Shown: positions 1-9,990 of the stretch, piece by piece
Layout: every line of letters begins with the position of its first letter
Numbering within the stretch: position 1 is the first letter of the stretch
Assembly: GCA_947095585.1 (NCBI GenBank)
Contig: OX352763.1
Location: 103,457,908-103,521,907 of the forward strand
Length of the DNA stretch: 64,000 nt
Source of the DNA: Nephrocerus scutellatus
Taxonomy: Eukaryota > Arthropoda > Insecta > Diptera > Pipunculidae
Direction: 5' to 3'
The notes under the pieces: model-generated
The model's input: only the letters and a program-made list of their open reading frames with translations
What the model was told of the DNA's origin: nothing
The model's database searches: none
Program-made: the position numbers and the translations under genes

Positions 1-1383
1 ATATTAGTGACTCTTGGAAAAAAAAGAGTGCTAGCATGCACTAAAGGTATAACCCAAATTGGGGGTCACAAGTAGGCGTGGCCCCCAACTCCCTATCCTA
101 TCCACATCAATTCATTCCGTCCGGATTTGCTGGCTGGTTTGAAAAGGGGAATTTCCCCAACGTAGCTTATTCAATCTTTTTGTGTCCTATAGGTATTAGC
201 ACGCTAGATAACATTTATGCTGATGGAAGGAGACAGAGGTCAACCAAGACCCCACCCCGATTGCCGACGAGCACGGCCGAATTCTATAGCGTGCGCCCCG
301 GTTGTCCTTGACTCCAGAGGAATGGAGTGGTGCGAGGACAAACTTGCCCGCCCACACCTTCCGTACCCGGAATGGAAATCCACCCATCGTCCAATACAGA
401 TTCCTTGTTTAATTTCGTGAATTTCGTATGGGAGGGGGCGGTCAATTTTCACCCCCTGCGGTGTACGTAGCGTTTTAATGCGATGAGACGTACACTTTTG
501 ACCTTACATCACTTCACACCTAGTAACTCTTGAACGCTTCTAGCTAAAAGGTCAGCGTTGGTCTTTTTGGAAACAAAATTAAATTTTTAAGGTCAAACTT
601 TATGAATTTTTTTTTAAATTCCTAAAACCATTACCGATATGAATGTCGTCAAATTCAAAAAAAAAAAATTTTTTTTCAAACGATACATGTGAATTCATTT
701 AAGATCAAAAGTACGTTTCGTTAATTTTAAAAACTTTCAATTTCAACCCTGCACCTGTTGACTAAATGCACAAATATTATGAGAAGGATATGTAGAAAAT
801 TGAATGGGCTTTAATATTGCATTTGTCAAAAAAAAATTATCCAAGAGAATTTTTTTAAATAATCGCGTTTGAAAATAAAATTGCACAATTGTACATGCGT
901 CAGTTTTTGCTTTTGAAATCTTCTTTTACAAACAACTTGAGAGCGCGTATTCGAGCACAATTGACTCGGTAAAATATCAAAATATTCAAGCATTGCATTT
1001 TAACTTCTGTCGGCACTCCCGGAGTGCACTCCGGTTTTTTTTTTTGATGGTACAAGTGGTTGGCCCCACCAAAACCCCCTATAGCTTAGTGCGGTTGGTC
1101 TGAAGTCGGATCAGTCAACTGGTTAAGTAGCGTTGCGAAACATAACATAGGGAGAATGGGTAAAAGAGAGACTCGCAACAATTTTGCTTAAGTATTTGGC
1201 GAAGATTAGTACCACCACTTCGAAGATTTGATAAACCGGTTTTGGATGTCACCAATTCAGTGATTGGCAGCTATAAATCATACGAGATAATTCGACGAAA
1301 AGCATATGGCCACGTCTACGGCGTACCTTCCGTATAGACCAGAGTTAAGTAAACACATCGTATGATTCGGTGAGATGCAGATA
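1..1383. other. Unassigned sequence, no gene recognised
   Basis: The first 460 bases are relatively GC-rich and break into short overlapping ORFs on both strands with no recognisable domain. The remainder is AT-rich with homopolymer runs. A small perfect inverted repeat (GCACTCC/GGAGTGC, 1013-1027) followed by a T run could form a hairpin, but nothing connects it to a gene. The left part could be an edge of a repeat that continues outside the window. Confidence 0.5.
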
Positions 1384-2330
1384 GATCCTTTAATTTTAGG
1401 ATTAATAGTTAATAAGTTATTTGATCGAGGATGCTTTGCACTTTATGATAGCTTCCTCGCACTTTTTCAACTAAGCAACAGGAAATGATTTTTTGACTCG
1501 AATCCATCCACCAATTTTTGCGTACTTTTCGAAACGCACAACATCTTGCGTCAGTAAGAAATCTAAAAACGGTAGGTACTTTTCCAATTCACGAAGTTTT
1601 CTTAAACTCGCCAATTTAAACGACTTATGGACTTATGGAATAATAAATGATCCTTTAATTTTAGGATTAACATTTAATAAATTATTTGATCGAGGGTGCT
1701 ATGCACGCGATCGAGGGTGCTTTGCACTTTATGATAGCTTCCTCGCACTTTTTCAACTCAGCAACAGGAAATGATTTTTTGACTCGAATCCATCCACCAA
1801 TTTTTGCGTACTTTTAGAAACGCACAACATCTTGCGTCAGTAAGAAATCTAAAAACGGTAGGTACTTTTCCAATTCACGAAGTTTTCTTAAACTCGCCAA
1901 TTTAAACGACTTATGGACTTATGGAATAATAAATGATCCTTTAATTTTAGGATTAATATTTAATAAATTATTTGATCGAGGGTGCTATGCACGCGATCGA
2001 GGGTGCTATGCACGCGATCGAGGGTGCTTTGCACTTTATGATAGCTTCCTCGCACTTTTTCAACTCAGCAACAGGAAATGATTTTTTGACTCGAATCCAT
2101 CCACCAATTTTTGCGTACTTTTCGAAACGCACAACATCTTGCGTCAGTAAGAAATCTAAAAACGGTAGGTACTTTTCCAATTCACGAAGTTTTCTTAAAC
2201 TCGCCAATTTAAACGACTTATGGACTTATGGAATAATAAATGATCCTTTAATTTTAGGAAAATTTAATATTTAATAAATTATTTGATCGAGGGTGCTATG
2301 CACGCGATCGAGGGTGCTATGCTATATTTG
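1384..2330. repeat. Satellite array with growing internal 21-bp repeat
   Basis: Four near-identical monomers begin with GATCCTTTAATTTTAGG at 1384, 1649, 1935 and 2242; the last is truncated after its head. Start-to-start distances are 265, 286 and 307 bp. Each step of 21 bp is explained by one more copy of the 21-mer beginning GATCGAGGGTGCTATGCAC: one copy in monomer 1, two in monomer 2, three in monomer 3. Open frames across the array on both strands are by-products of the repeat and show no known domain. Confidence 0.9.
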
Positions 2331-2516
2331 GTGAACAAATATAAAAACGTGATCGAAAACAAAAAAAACAATGCTCTGACGAAAAGCGAAAAACATCAAA
2401 TATGGATTAAGATAGCGGATGAGTTTAAAGCATCGGCCATTTCGACACCACGAGAGGCAGCAATTCTTTGTAATAATTATGTGTGTACAATAAAGAATCA
2501 CACCCCGTGTACTTGA
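2320..2516 (+). pseudogene. Zeste/MSANTD3-like Myb/SANT domain fragment
   Basis: The frame entering from the satellite reads LVNKYKNVIENKKNN, then SEKHQIWIKIADEFKA. This is the pattern of the zeste-type Myb/SANT DNA-binding domain (K-x-KxVIENKK ... W-x-x-I-A-x-E-F-N), found in insect regulatory proteins and many transposon-linked proteins. Only about 60 residues remain before a stop. The N-terminus has been replaced by satellite sequence, so no native start codon is visible. It is probably a broken gene copy used as the edge of the satellite array. Confidence 0.6.
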
Positions 2517-3166
2517 TAATTTTTTTATACTTGAACTCTTAAAAAATTTTTGGGGGTTCGCTTCATTGCAACGCCAACGTGATTTTTATAATTCGTTGTC
2601 AATAAATAAAAAAAGTGAAACACACATAAAAACAGATGCCTACTGCACAATATGAACTATTTGGTCTCACATACTTAATTGCATTCTATTTGCACATTGA
2701 ACGCTATCTTAATTATATATAAAATGAATTCGGAACAGAAAGGACGTATTGCTGTAAATCGCTTAGCGGCACGCAAGAAGCTGCTAAACAGGTACGATGT
2801 GTGCTGTTTTAACAGAGTACTTAACTGGAGGCGTTTTATAGTGACGGTTCGTATTTAGACCGTCTATTAGTAACAACATTTGCATTTTTGAACGGAACTT
2901 CACTCCAGAGTTTGGAGTTAATGATAAGAAAACGTTTAACTTCAGTGAAGTGGCAAAAAGTAATTGAGGATTTCAGTGCAGGGAGATATGTCAATAGATA
3001 CTATTCGTACTGCACAAAAAGAAATTTTGTTAGATTTTTAAATGGTAACATAAAAGCCAAAAGTAAATAAAAAGTTATATTCAGAACTCATGCATTCATT
3101 GCTAAATTAAACAAAAGGCCAAATTTTGAAACTGATAGTGCTAGAGAAGAAACAGAATTAACCAAT
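2517..3166. other. Unassigned spacer with a possible short first exon
   Basis: An ATG at 2724 opens 22 codons rich in Arg and Lys (MNSEQKGRIAVNRLAARKK) that end at a good splice donor (CAG|GTACGA, 2791/2792), and a TATATATAA run lies just upstream. A 60-codon ORF (2888-3070) follows with no recognisable domain. This may be the start of an unidentified gene or repeat ORF, but I cannot connect the pieces. Confidence 0.25.
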
Positions 3167-3186
3167 CAGCCCTATCAGGAGTTTCG
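3167..3186 (+). repeat. Left terminal inverted repeat of Harbinger 1
   Basis: Exact reverse complement of 8764-8783. The outside flank AAT matches the flank on the other side. Confidence 0.9.
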
Positions 3187-3708
3187 CCCGAAAAATCTTT
3201 CACCCGTAGTATTTTTGTTCCCCCGGATTTTTAAAAGCTATCAGGAGTTTCGCCCGAATAAGATTTCACTTGGAATTTAGAATTGACAGCTCGAAAAATA
3301 GGTATGTTCATAAAACAGCTCTCCATAAAATTTCCCTTCTCTTTTATGGGAACAGAGAATGAAATCTGAACCTACAGTTTTTCTTGAACACAAAAAAAGT
3401 ACAACATGAATGAGTTGAGTTGCAATTTTCTGCAATTATGGCCACTGAGTGCCATGATACTACTTGTAATCCTTCTCCAATCGATTTCATTGAAAAAAAA
3501 ACTTTTTGAGTAAGCGGATGTACAAAATTTCCCTTTCCGTTTTTAAGCATGGTGTCTATTCGTGTTCAGAAAATGAACGAACCTAACTATATGAATTTTT
3601 GTTTTGACAGCAAGGATTAAATTCTCATTAAAGCGACGAATACAAAAAATTTGTTTTTGTTGAAATTTGTTTAGTGTTGCAAATTTGTTGCTTCAATCAA
3701 ATATTAAA

Positions 3709-4944
3709 ATGCAAAGCTTTGCCATGCATGTCCTATTGCTTGAGGAAGAAGATGCAACACTGCGTCGAACTGTTCGGAGGCAGTTAAGAGATCGTTCCAA
3801 TCCATTGGAGTTACCTGAACTATTGTAAGAATGAAATTACATTTTCAACTTCATTTAATCTCTTATTATAAATAATTTTCAGATTTCAACAGCTTTATAG
3901 AGTAAACAAGGCAGCTTTTACGTATTTGCTAGGAGTCTTAACCACCGCATTGCCCTTAAAACTGCAATCCTTTGAAATCCCACCCATCGTTAAACTTGCC
4001 GCTTGTTTGCGGTTTTTTTCAGAGGGTGGGTACCAAAAAGGTGTCGGTAATGATTATCAAGTTGGATTAGCACAATCATCCATGAGTACAGTACTTTCCG
4101 AAGTTCTCATATATTTGAAGAAGAACTTTGCACACACTGGATTACTTGGCCAACACTGGATGAACAACAACAAACTAGCCAATTTTTTTTTCTAAATACA
4201 AGCTACCGGGAGTTGTTGGATGCATCGATGGCACACATGTGAATATTATTTCACCTGTGCTTAATAAAAATTTATTTTATACCCGTAAAGGAAGATGCAG
4301 TTTAAATGTTTTGCTGGTAAGAAATGCTTTTGATCTATAAACAGGTAATTACAAATTGATTTAGGTATGCGACCATCAACTGAGAATCCGGTTCATAGAT
4401 GCTACGCATCCTGGAGCTTGTCACGATTCCTTTATATGGAACGTAAGTAATCTACGATCCAAAATGGAAACTGATTATTTGCGGAATGAATTGAACGCAT
4501 GGCTGTTAGGTTGTTATTTAAAACTTTACTATTTGAAAATTTAATTCGATTGTTTTTTTGCTAGGAGACGCAGGTTATCCCTTGGAGCCGTGGCTCTTAA
4601 CTCCATACAGAACACCTGAAAGTGGTACACCTCAATTTAAATTTAACGAAGTCCATTCTCGTTGCCGGAACATTATTGAAAGAACCAACGGCGTTCTAAA
4701 AAACCGATGGCGTTGTCTATTAAGTGCAAGAGAGCTTTACTATGCACCTAACAAGGCTATAAAAATAGTTAATGTTTGTGCAGCACTGCATAATATTTGT
4801 ATTCACTTCAAAAGCGACTTGAATGTGCCACACAAAGAAGTTGTGGAAATCTTAGAAGTTGAAAATGTAAATATCACTGAAACCCGTCCTAGCTATCTTG
4901 CTGCAGGTCAACGCATTCGTGCAAATATAGCCAACACTCTTTAA
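3709..4944 (+). CDS. PIF/Harbinger transposase, four exons, one frameshift
   Basis: DDE nuclease that cuts and rejoins the element ends. My exon model is 3709-3824, 3883-4316, 4365-4509 and 4565-4944, all with GT-AG borders and phases that join correctly, giving about 357 residues (family members are typically about 350-400). Conserved blocks appear in order: a helix-turn-helix-like SEGGYQKGVGNDYQVGLAQ, VVGCIDGTHVNIISP (first catalytic Asp), DATHPGACHDSFIWN (second Asp), LGDAGYPLEPWLLTPY, IIERTNGVLKNRWR (catalytic Glu region) and the C-terminal ALHNICIHF. One defect is visible: a nine-T run at about 4184-4192 is one base too long, so translation stops at once unless a T is removed. It could be a real mutation or a homopolymer sequencing error. 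The Myb-like partner gene lies convergently downstream. Confidence 0.88.
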
Positions 4945-6016
4945 TTCATGTTTATAAGCGAAAATTACAACAACAATTAAACAAGTTTTTTGAAAATGAC
5001 TTTAAATTGTGTTTTATATTTGTACTTCACTTTTATTTTTAATGTAATATATATATTAAATTTGTACTTTAAACTTAAGAAATAAAAAATATTAATTCAG
5101 ACTTTTGTTTCAGAAAAATTCACAGCATTGAGTTGGTATTAAAATTAACATAAACGAATAAATAAATTGAATTAAAAATTAATTGTTCTTTCTTTCTTCT
5201 CGCATTATTTCGAGTTTTATCTCCTCAAGTTCAATAATTTTGCGACTTTTTTCAAGCAAGCTTTCGATTTCCGTCTTTCTATACTTTTCCATCTCCATGT
5301 TGTGCCGCTTCTCTTCTTTAAGTTCTTCCTTTTTTCGTTCATTGAGGCTATTCAAAGATCGATATATCTTTTTCAAACAATTATGTGTGTCTTCATGTTG
5401 TTTCTTCATCATAGAAATTGCATCATCAACTTTTGAGCAGAGCGATTCTTGTATATTTAGTTCCTTCATGATGAGATCTTGCGAGCTCATAACATTAATC
5501 CTCCTCCTTTTAGCATTTTTGTTGGACGAAGCAGAAGTCGTTGCTTGTTCATCCTGGTCGCTTTGAAGAAGAACTTCACCACTTTCGTTTTCGTCCACCA
5601 AAAGTTCTATAATAGTTTCTTCTAAATTTTTTGAATTTCTTTTTTCGGGACGATTTAGACCAAATGTTTGAGAAAAAGGGACTCCATCTACAGCTTCTTT
5701 CATACCAACGAGCTCGAAAATAGCCTCTTCGTGAGGGGAGAATTTTTGGATCCTACAAGGTCCACCTCCTGTTCCTCCTTGCTCCATTTTGTTTTGAGCA
5801 GCTTTTTTGCGAACATAACGCTTTTGATCTGTCCATGCCTTTTTATAAATTAATCTTTTTATAAACAATCGTCAACATATGGAAGTTGTGTTTTTACCTT
5901 CTTCCATTCAAATTCGGTTTTGACTGGAGGTCCAGCGCTGTTCAATTCAAAAGTTGTCTGCTTCCAGAAGTCTGTTATTTTTTCTTTATTTTCTTTAACC
6001 CAGATATGCCTGACGT

Positions 6017-6028
6017 CCTACATGTAGG
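6017..6028. promoter_or_regulatory. Left subterminal palindrome of piggyBac 1
   Basis: Perfect 12-bp palindrome CCTACATGTAGG, 18 bp inside the left end, with GACGT before it and TCGGTC after. A candidate transposase-binding site by position. Confidence 0.55.
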
Positions 6029-6192
6029 TCGGTCAGAACAAGTTCAAACATGAAAACACCTGTTGGCACGTGCTGCTTGTTTTTTATTTTGTTGCTATGA
6101 GAACGAGTCGTTCTATACTACAGGACGCGATTTTAGTGCATTTAGTGAAAAAAGTTAGATATAACATGCTTTGTGTTTTACAAATTTTCAAA

Positions 6193-8247
6193 ATGTCAGA
6201 ATACGGTATTGGCTTCGCAAGGTACGTATTTATTTTTATAGAAAAATTAGTTTTACAAATTTTAAAAAGTATGCTTTGAAGTTATAAATTATTACTCTTT
6301 CGATAGTAATAAACAAATTATTTCTTGGAATTACTTTTCACTGTATTTATGGTGCATAATGCAAGGTGTACTATATGTAGGACGTCAGGCAAATAAACGT
6401 CTATGAAATCTTGTCTTTCAGGGGTTTTTCATTGAATGAAGCTCTTAGTTTTCTTGAAGATGATGAAGATTTTGCAAGAAAGGTGGACGACATTACAATA
6501 TTTCCACCGAAAAATGCCTGTGCGGAGTTAACAGATGAAGATTCCGGTGGTGAGGAATTGGTTTCCATCAGTAACTTACCAGGATCTCAGTTACAAGCTC
6601 CTGCCGAAATAACTTGCAACGATTGTATTCATGATGAATATTCGTCTGATGATAACACTCCCTTATCCAACTTATCAAGGCCTGCACCAGGTACTTCAAC
6701 ACAGTCTTCTAAAAAGCCACAAAAGAAGAAAAAGATTTACCATTGGGTAAAGGAAGACTTACCAGCAATGGATTCCACCTGTTCTCATTTTGAAAACTCT
6801 GAAGAGTTCAACCCATTACAATCTCCTTTGGAGCTCTTTTATAGATTTTTTGATGGCGAGCTTTTTGAACTTATTCTTAGCGAAAGCAATAAATATATAT
6901 CCCAAAAAAACAGGCAACGAAACATAGAATTATGCGAACTCAAAGCATTTGTTGGAGTTTTAGTTCTAAGTGGATACATTCAGGTGCCACGAAGAAGAAT
7001 TTATTGGGAACGAGAGAAGGATGGTCATAATGCTTTGGTCGCAGAGGCCATTACAAGGGATAAATTTGAATATATATTTTCCAATATTCACTTATCTGAC
7101 AACGAAAACCTGGACCAAGCCGACAAATTTTCCAAAGTAAGGCCTTTGTTTAAATACCTCAACAAAAAATTTTTAGAAAACGCTCCAATGGAAGAAAACC
7201 ATTCTGTGGATGAAGCGATGGTGCCTTATTTCGGGCGCCATGGCGGTAAACAATTTATACACGGCAAGCCCATTAGATATGGCTACAAATTATGGGTTGG
7301 TACAACAAGGTTGGGATATGTAAACTGGTTTGAACCTTACCAAGGTGCATCCACCAATATTAGCACCACATATGCGGAATACGGAGTTGGTGCTGGAGTG
7401 GTTCTTGAGTATGCAGATGCTTTGAGAAAAAAATGGCCAAAAAGCAAGTTTCATCTGTTTTTTGACAATTTCTTCACATCAGTGGAACTAATAGAACTAC
7501 TAGCCCAAAAAAACTTCTTCGCTACTGGTACCATTCGTGAAAACCGAATAGCGCAGAACCCATTGGTCGATTCAAAGTCGTTCAAGAGGGAGAAAAGAGG
7601 TTCTTACGACTTTAGAAAAATCCAGGGCCAAAACACAATCGCCGTAAAATGGAACGATAATAATATCGTATCTCTCTGCTCAAGCTTTGCAGGGATAGCA
7701 CCAATTCATTCAGTGAAGCGCTATTCCCAAAAAGAAAAAAAGAACATACAGGTACGGTTCTATTGAGATATGTTAGTAATAGTTATAAACCAATTTTTGA
7801 CTTTAGGTAGAGCAGCCGCATCTAGTGCATTTATACAATGCCAACATGGGAGGTGTAGATAGATGCGATCAGAACGTCAGCCTTTACCGAACTTCAATAC
7901 GTGGAAAAAAGTGGTACTGTTCGCTTTTCACTCATTGCATTGATCTTTCCATTCACAACGCTTGGCAATTACATCGAATCCATGGAGGCGACTTAGACCA
8001 ACTAAGTTTTAGAAGGAAAATCGCATTAGGAATGTTGATGCAGAATAAGAAATCGCCTTCTTATGCACGTGGACGTCCATCAGCTTCCGATGGAGCAAAT
8101 ATACGCTACGACCGCTTTGATCATAATATAACACCACAAGACAAACAAACAAGATGTGCTTTTTGCCATACAAAAACAACAACAAGATGTTCTAAGTGCG
8201 ATGTCGGAGTTCACGTGAAATGCTTCGTAGATTTCCATAAGAAATAA
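6193..8247 (+). CDS. piggyBac transposase 1, apparently intact
   Basis: Cut-and-paste transposase that excises precisely and targets TTAA. Three exons: 6193-6221, 6422-7751 and 7807-8247, with GT-AG borders, joining in phase to 599 residues (classical piggyBac has 594). The short first exon MSEYGIGFAR joins GFSLNEALSFLEDDEDF, the usual acidic N-terminus. Catalytic aspartates are visible in SVDEAMVPYFGRHG, HLFFDNFFTS and MGGVDRCDQNVSLY. The C-terminus has the cysteine/histidine zinc domain (RCAFCHTKT, RCSKCDVGVHVKCF). A start at the in-frame ATG at 6411 would read through the intron end and skip exon 1; I prefer 6193 because the spliced N-terminus matches the family. The intact frame, TIRs and TTAA suggest a recent, possibly mobile copy. 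Confidence 0.92.
6372..6389 (-). promoter_or_regulatory. Inverted copy of the left subterminal motif in intron 1
   Basis: The reverse strand reads GCCTGACGTCCTACATATAG, matching the subterminal stretch near 6008-6025 with small changes. It lies inside the first intron of the transposase gene, near the acceptor. Confidence 0.5.
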
Positions 8248-8280
8248 AATTGTTCTGTCATCGTACCATATATGCCTAAC

Positions 8281-8296
8281 GTCCTATATATAGGAC
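8281..8296. promoter_or_regulatory. Right subterminal palindrome of piggyBac 1
   Basis: Perfect 16-bp palindrome GTCCTATATATAGGAC, 133 bp inside the right end and just after the transposase stop. It is preceded by ATGCCTAAC, an imperfect copy of the left-end ATGCCTGAC. Confidence 0.55.
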
Positions 8297-8763
8297 GGCC
8301 GCCATCTTGGAAATATATGTATGAAATTTTTAAAAATGTGTTAAAACTGTTTTATTTTCACCATTTTATTACGAATATGAAAAAAAAAAATTATTTTTAT
8401 AGTTTCAGAAAAGTTTAGGCATATCTGGGTTAATAAACCCCCGGGCTATATCAGGATTTTCTTGCATTTTACTAAGCAGCAAATCGTTTTGCTTAGAATT
8501 AATGGATTTGCTCCTATCAAAATTATTTATAATTTTGAATATCAATTAAACAAAAAATACTTACATCGTGGTCTTAAAACAAGGTTTCCTCTTGTTCGCC
8601 TCTAAAAATTATGTGAAAATTTGAGCTGTCAATGACAGATGATTTCACCCGAAAAGAGTGCTCCCAATAAGGGGAATTTTTCAAACATGAAAAATTTTAC
8701 GCCCGAAACTCATGATAAGGGAAAGGGAAAAAGGGTTTTTTTTCGGATGGAATGTTGTTCGAC

Positions 8764-8783
8764 CGAAACTCCTGATAGGGCTG
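8764..8783 (-). repeat. Right terminal inverted repeat of Harbinger 1
   Basis: Exact reverse complement of 3167-3186 and followed by AAT, the presumed target duplication. Confidence 0.9.
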
Positions 8784-9775
8784 AATATAATTAAATTTGA
8801 TGGAAATTAGTCAATTACGCGGTAATCTAAGTAGGCAATCAATTATAAATCATTATTTTCAAATAATTAATAAAATTAAATTTAATTCAAATATACGAGT
8901 TTTATTTCAGTCTTCTCAGTCTTTATCATATAGTTCAGGTTAAATTACAAAAAAATATATACAATACTATACATAAAAAAATAAAGGAAGGTAATTTAAA
9001 TATGGGAGGACACATTTTGGAGAACTACATTATGTTGGCTTTGGCAGCCGAGTTTCTCAACAATTTCACGGAGGAGGTTATTTGTTAATTGGGACTCCTT
9101 TAGCTGCTGCTGTTTAATCAACTATCTCACTAACATTCTCACCATCTAACTATCTAACAAACTATCTCACTAACATTCTCACTTTCTAACTATCTATTCA
9201 ACTAACTGTCTAACTATCCTACCAACCAACTTACCACCCAACCACATAACCACCCAACCATTTAATTGTCCTACTAACCATCTAACTATCTAACCATCTA
9301 ACTACCCTACTAACTATCTAACCATCTAATTTCCATACTCCTTTCCATCTATCCATCCCACTAACCTAACTATCTAACTATCTAATTACCTTACTAACGA
9401 TCTAACTACTTATTTTCCAATTTCCTTTCTATCCATCCATCCCAGGCGCTATGTGCACATTTGGAAAAGATGCTGACACTTAGTAATCACTAAATGTTGT
9501 AGATGCGCTGCAGACTCTCCTAAAAACAGTTAACCTGCCTGGGACAGGCGCATATACACATTTGGAAAAGATGCTCATAGCAAGGACGTAGATCTAAATA
9601 AGATAATATATAAGCAGATGAGCTAGATGAGTTAGATGAGCTAGTTAAGTTAATTTCTATTTCCAGACAGATGAGCTTAGATGAGATAGTTTATTAGTTT
9701 ATTTTATTTATTTATTTATTTATTGATATATTTATTTATTTATTTATCTATTTATTTATTTATCTATTTATCTAT

Positions 9776-9851
<76 letters not shown>

Positions 9852-9990
9852 TTATTTCTCTAACTATCCAACTATCTAACTATCCCACTAACCATCAAAA
9901 AACCATCCAACCTATCCATCCAACTAACTAACTAACATTCTTACTATCTATCTAACCATCCAACCACTTACCTATCTTTCTATCATCCTA
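8784..9990. repeat. Low-complexity and microsatellite tract
   Basis: An AT-rich lead is followed by degenerate CTAACTATCTAAC-type repeats (about 9110-9430 and 9850-9990) and a long (TTTA)n tract (about 9700-9850). Two copies of a GGCGCTATGTGCACATTTGGAAAAGATGCT-like segment (about 9445 and 9545) lie between them, differing at several bases. No coding signal is visible. Confidence 0.8.

Larger units (their letters stand above)
5999..8429 (+). mobile_element. piggyBac element 1, complete, TTAA-flanked
   Basis: The element is bounded by TTAA on both sides (5995-5998 and 8430-8433). Inverted ends are CCCAGATATGCC at the left and GGCATATCTGGG at the right. Length is 2,431 bp, close to classical piggyBac. 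It contains one three-exon transposase gene with no stop or frameshift. Palindromes CCTACATGTAGG (6017-6028) and GTCCTATATATAGGAC (8281-8296) lie near the two ends, and an inverted copy of the left subterminal motif is in the first intron (6372-6389). Confidence 0.95.
5179..8566 (-). pseudogene. Harbinger Myb-like DNA-binding gene split by piggyBac 1
   Basis: Partner protein of PIF/Harbinger transposases, thought to bind element DNA and help import the transposase. Exons on the minus strand: a first exon ending in AT at 8565 (the start codon is split AT|G across the intron), 8513-8430 continuing at 5994-5898 after the insertion, and 5838-5179. Segments read QNDLLLSKMQENPDIARGF, then DFWKQTTFELNSAGPPVKT, EFEWKK and WTDQKRYVRKKAAQNKMEQ, followed by a GGTGGGP linker and a charged coiled-coil C-terminus: the usual layout. 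piggyBac 1 sits in the second coding exon at TTAA. With the insert and one TTAA removed the exons join in phase into about 280 codons without a stop, so the insertion is the only visible lesion. Confidence 0.85.
3167..8783. mobile_element. PIF/Harbinger element 1, interrupted by piggyBac 1
   Basis: Perfect 20-bp inverted ends (CAGCCCTATCAGGAGTTTCG) lie at 3167-3186 and 8764-8783, flanked by AAT on both sides (3164-3166 and 8784-8786), matching the 3-bp target duplication of this superfamily. The end motif recurs about 70 bp further in on the left (3237-3259), with a weaker inner copy on the right (about 8700-8722). The element carries the two genes diagnostic of PIF/Harbinger: a DDE transposase on + and a Myb-like DNA-binding gene on -. 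Without the nested piggyBac and one TTAA it would be about 3.2 kb, normal for the superfamily. Confidence 0.92.

Noticed and set aside
1493..2274. ORFs of 79-100 codons in the satellite on both strands
   Set aside because: They repeat with the monomer, change with subrepeat number and show no domain. They are by-products of the repeat.
5183..5566. 127-codon plus-strand ORF rich in Ser and Phe
   Set aside because: It is antisense to the coiled-coil end of the Harbinger Myb-like gene.
9110..9960. CRISPR-like or regulatory repeat array
   Set aside because: The repeats are simple (CTAACTATC and TTTA types) with no constant repeat-spacer structure, and the DNA is eukaryotic.
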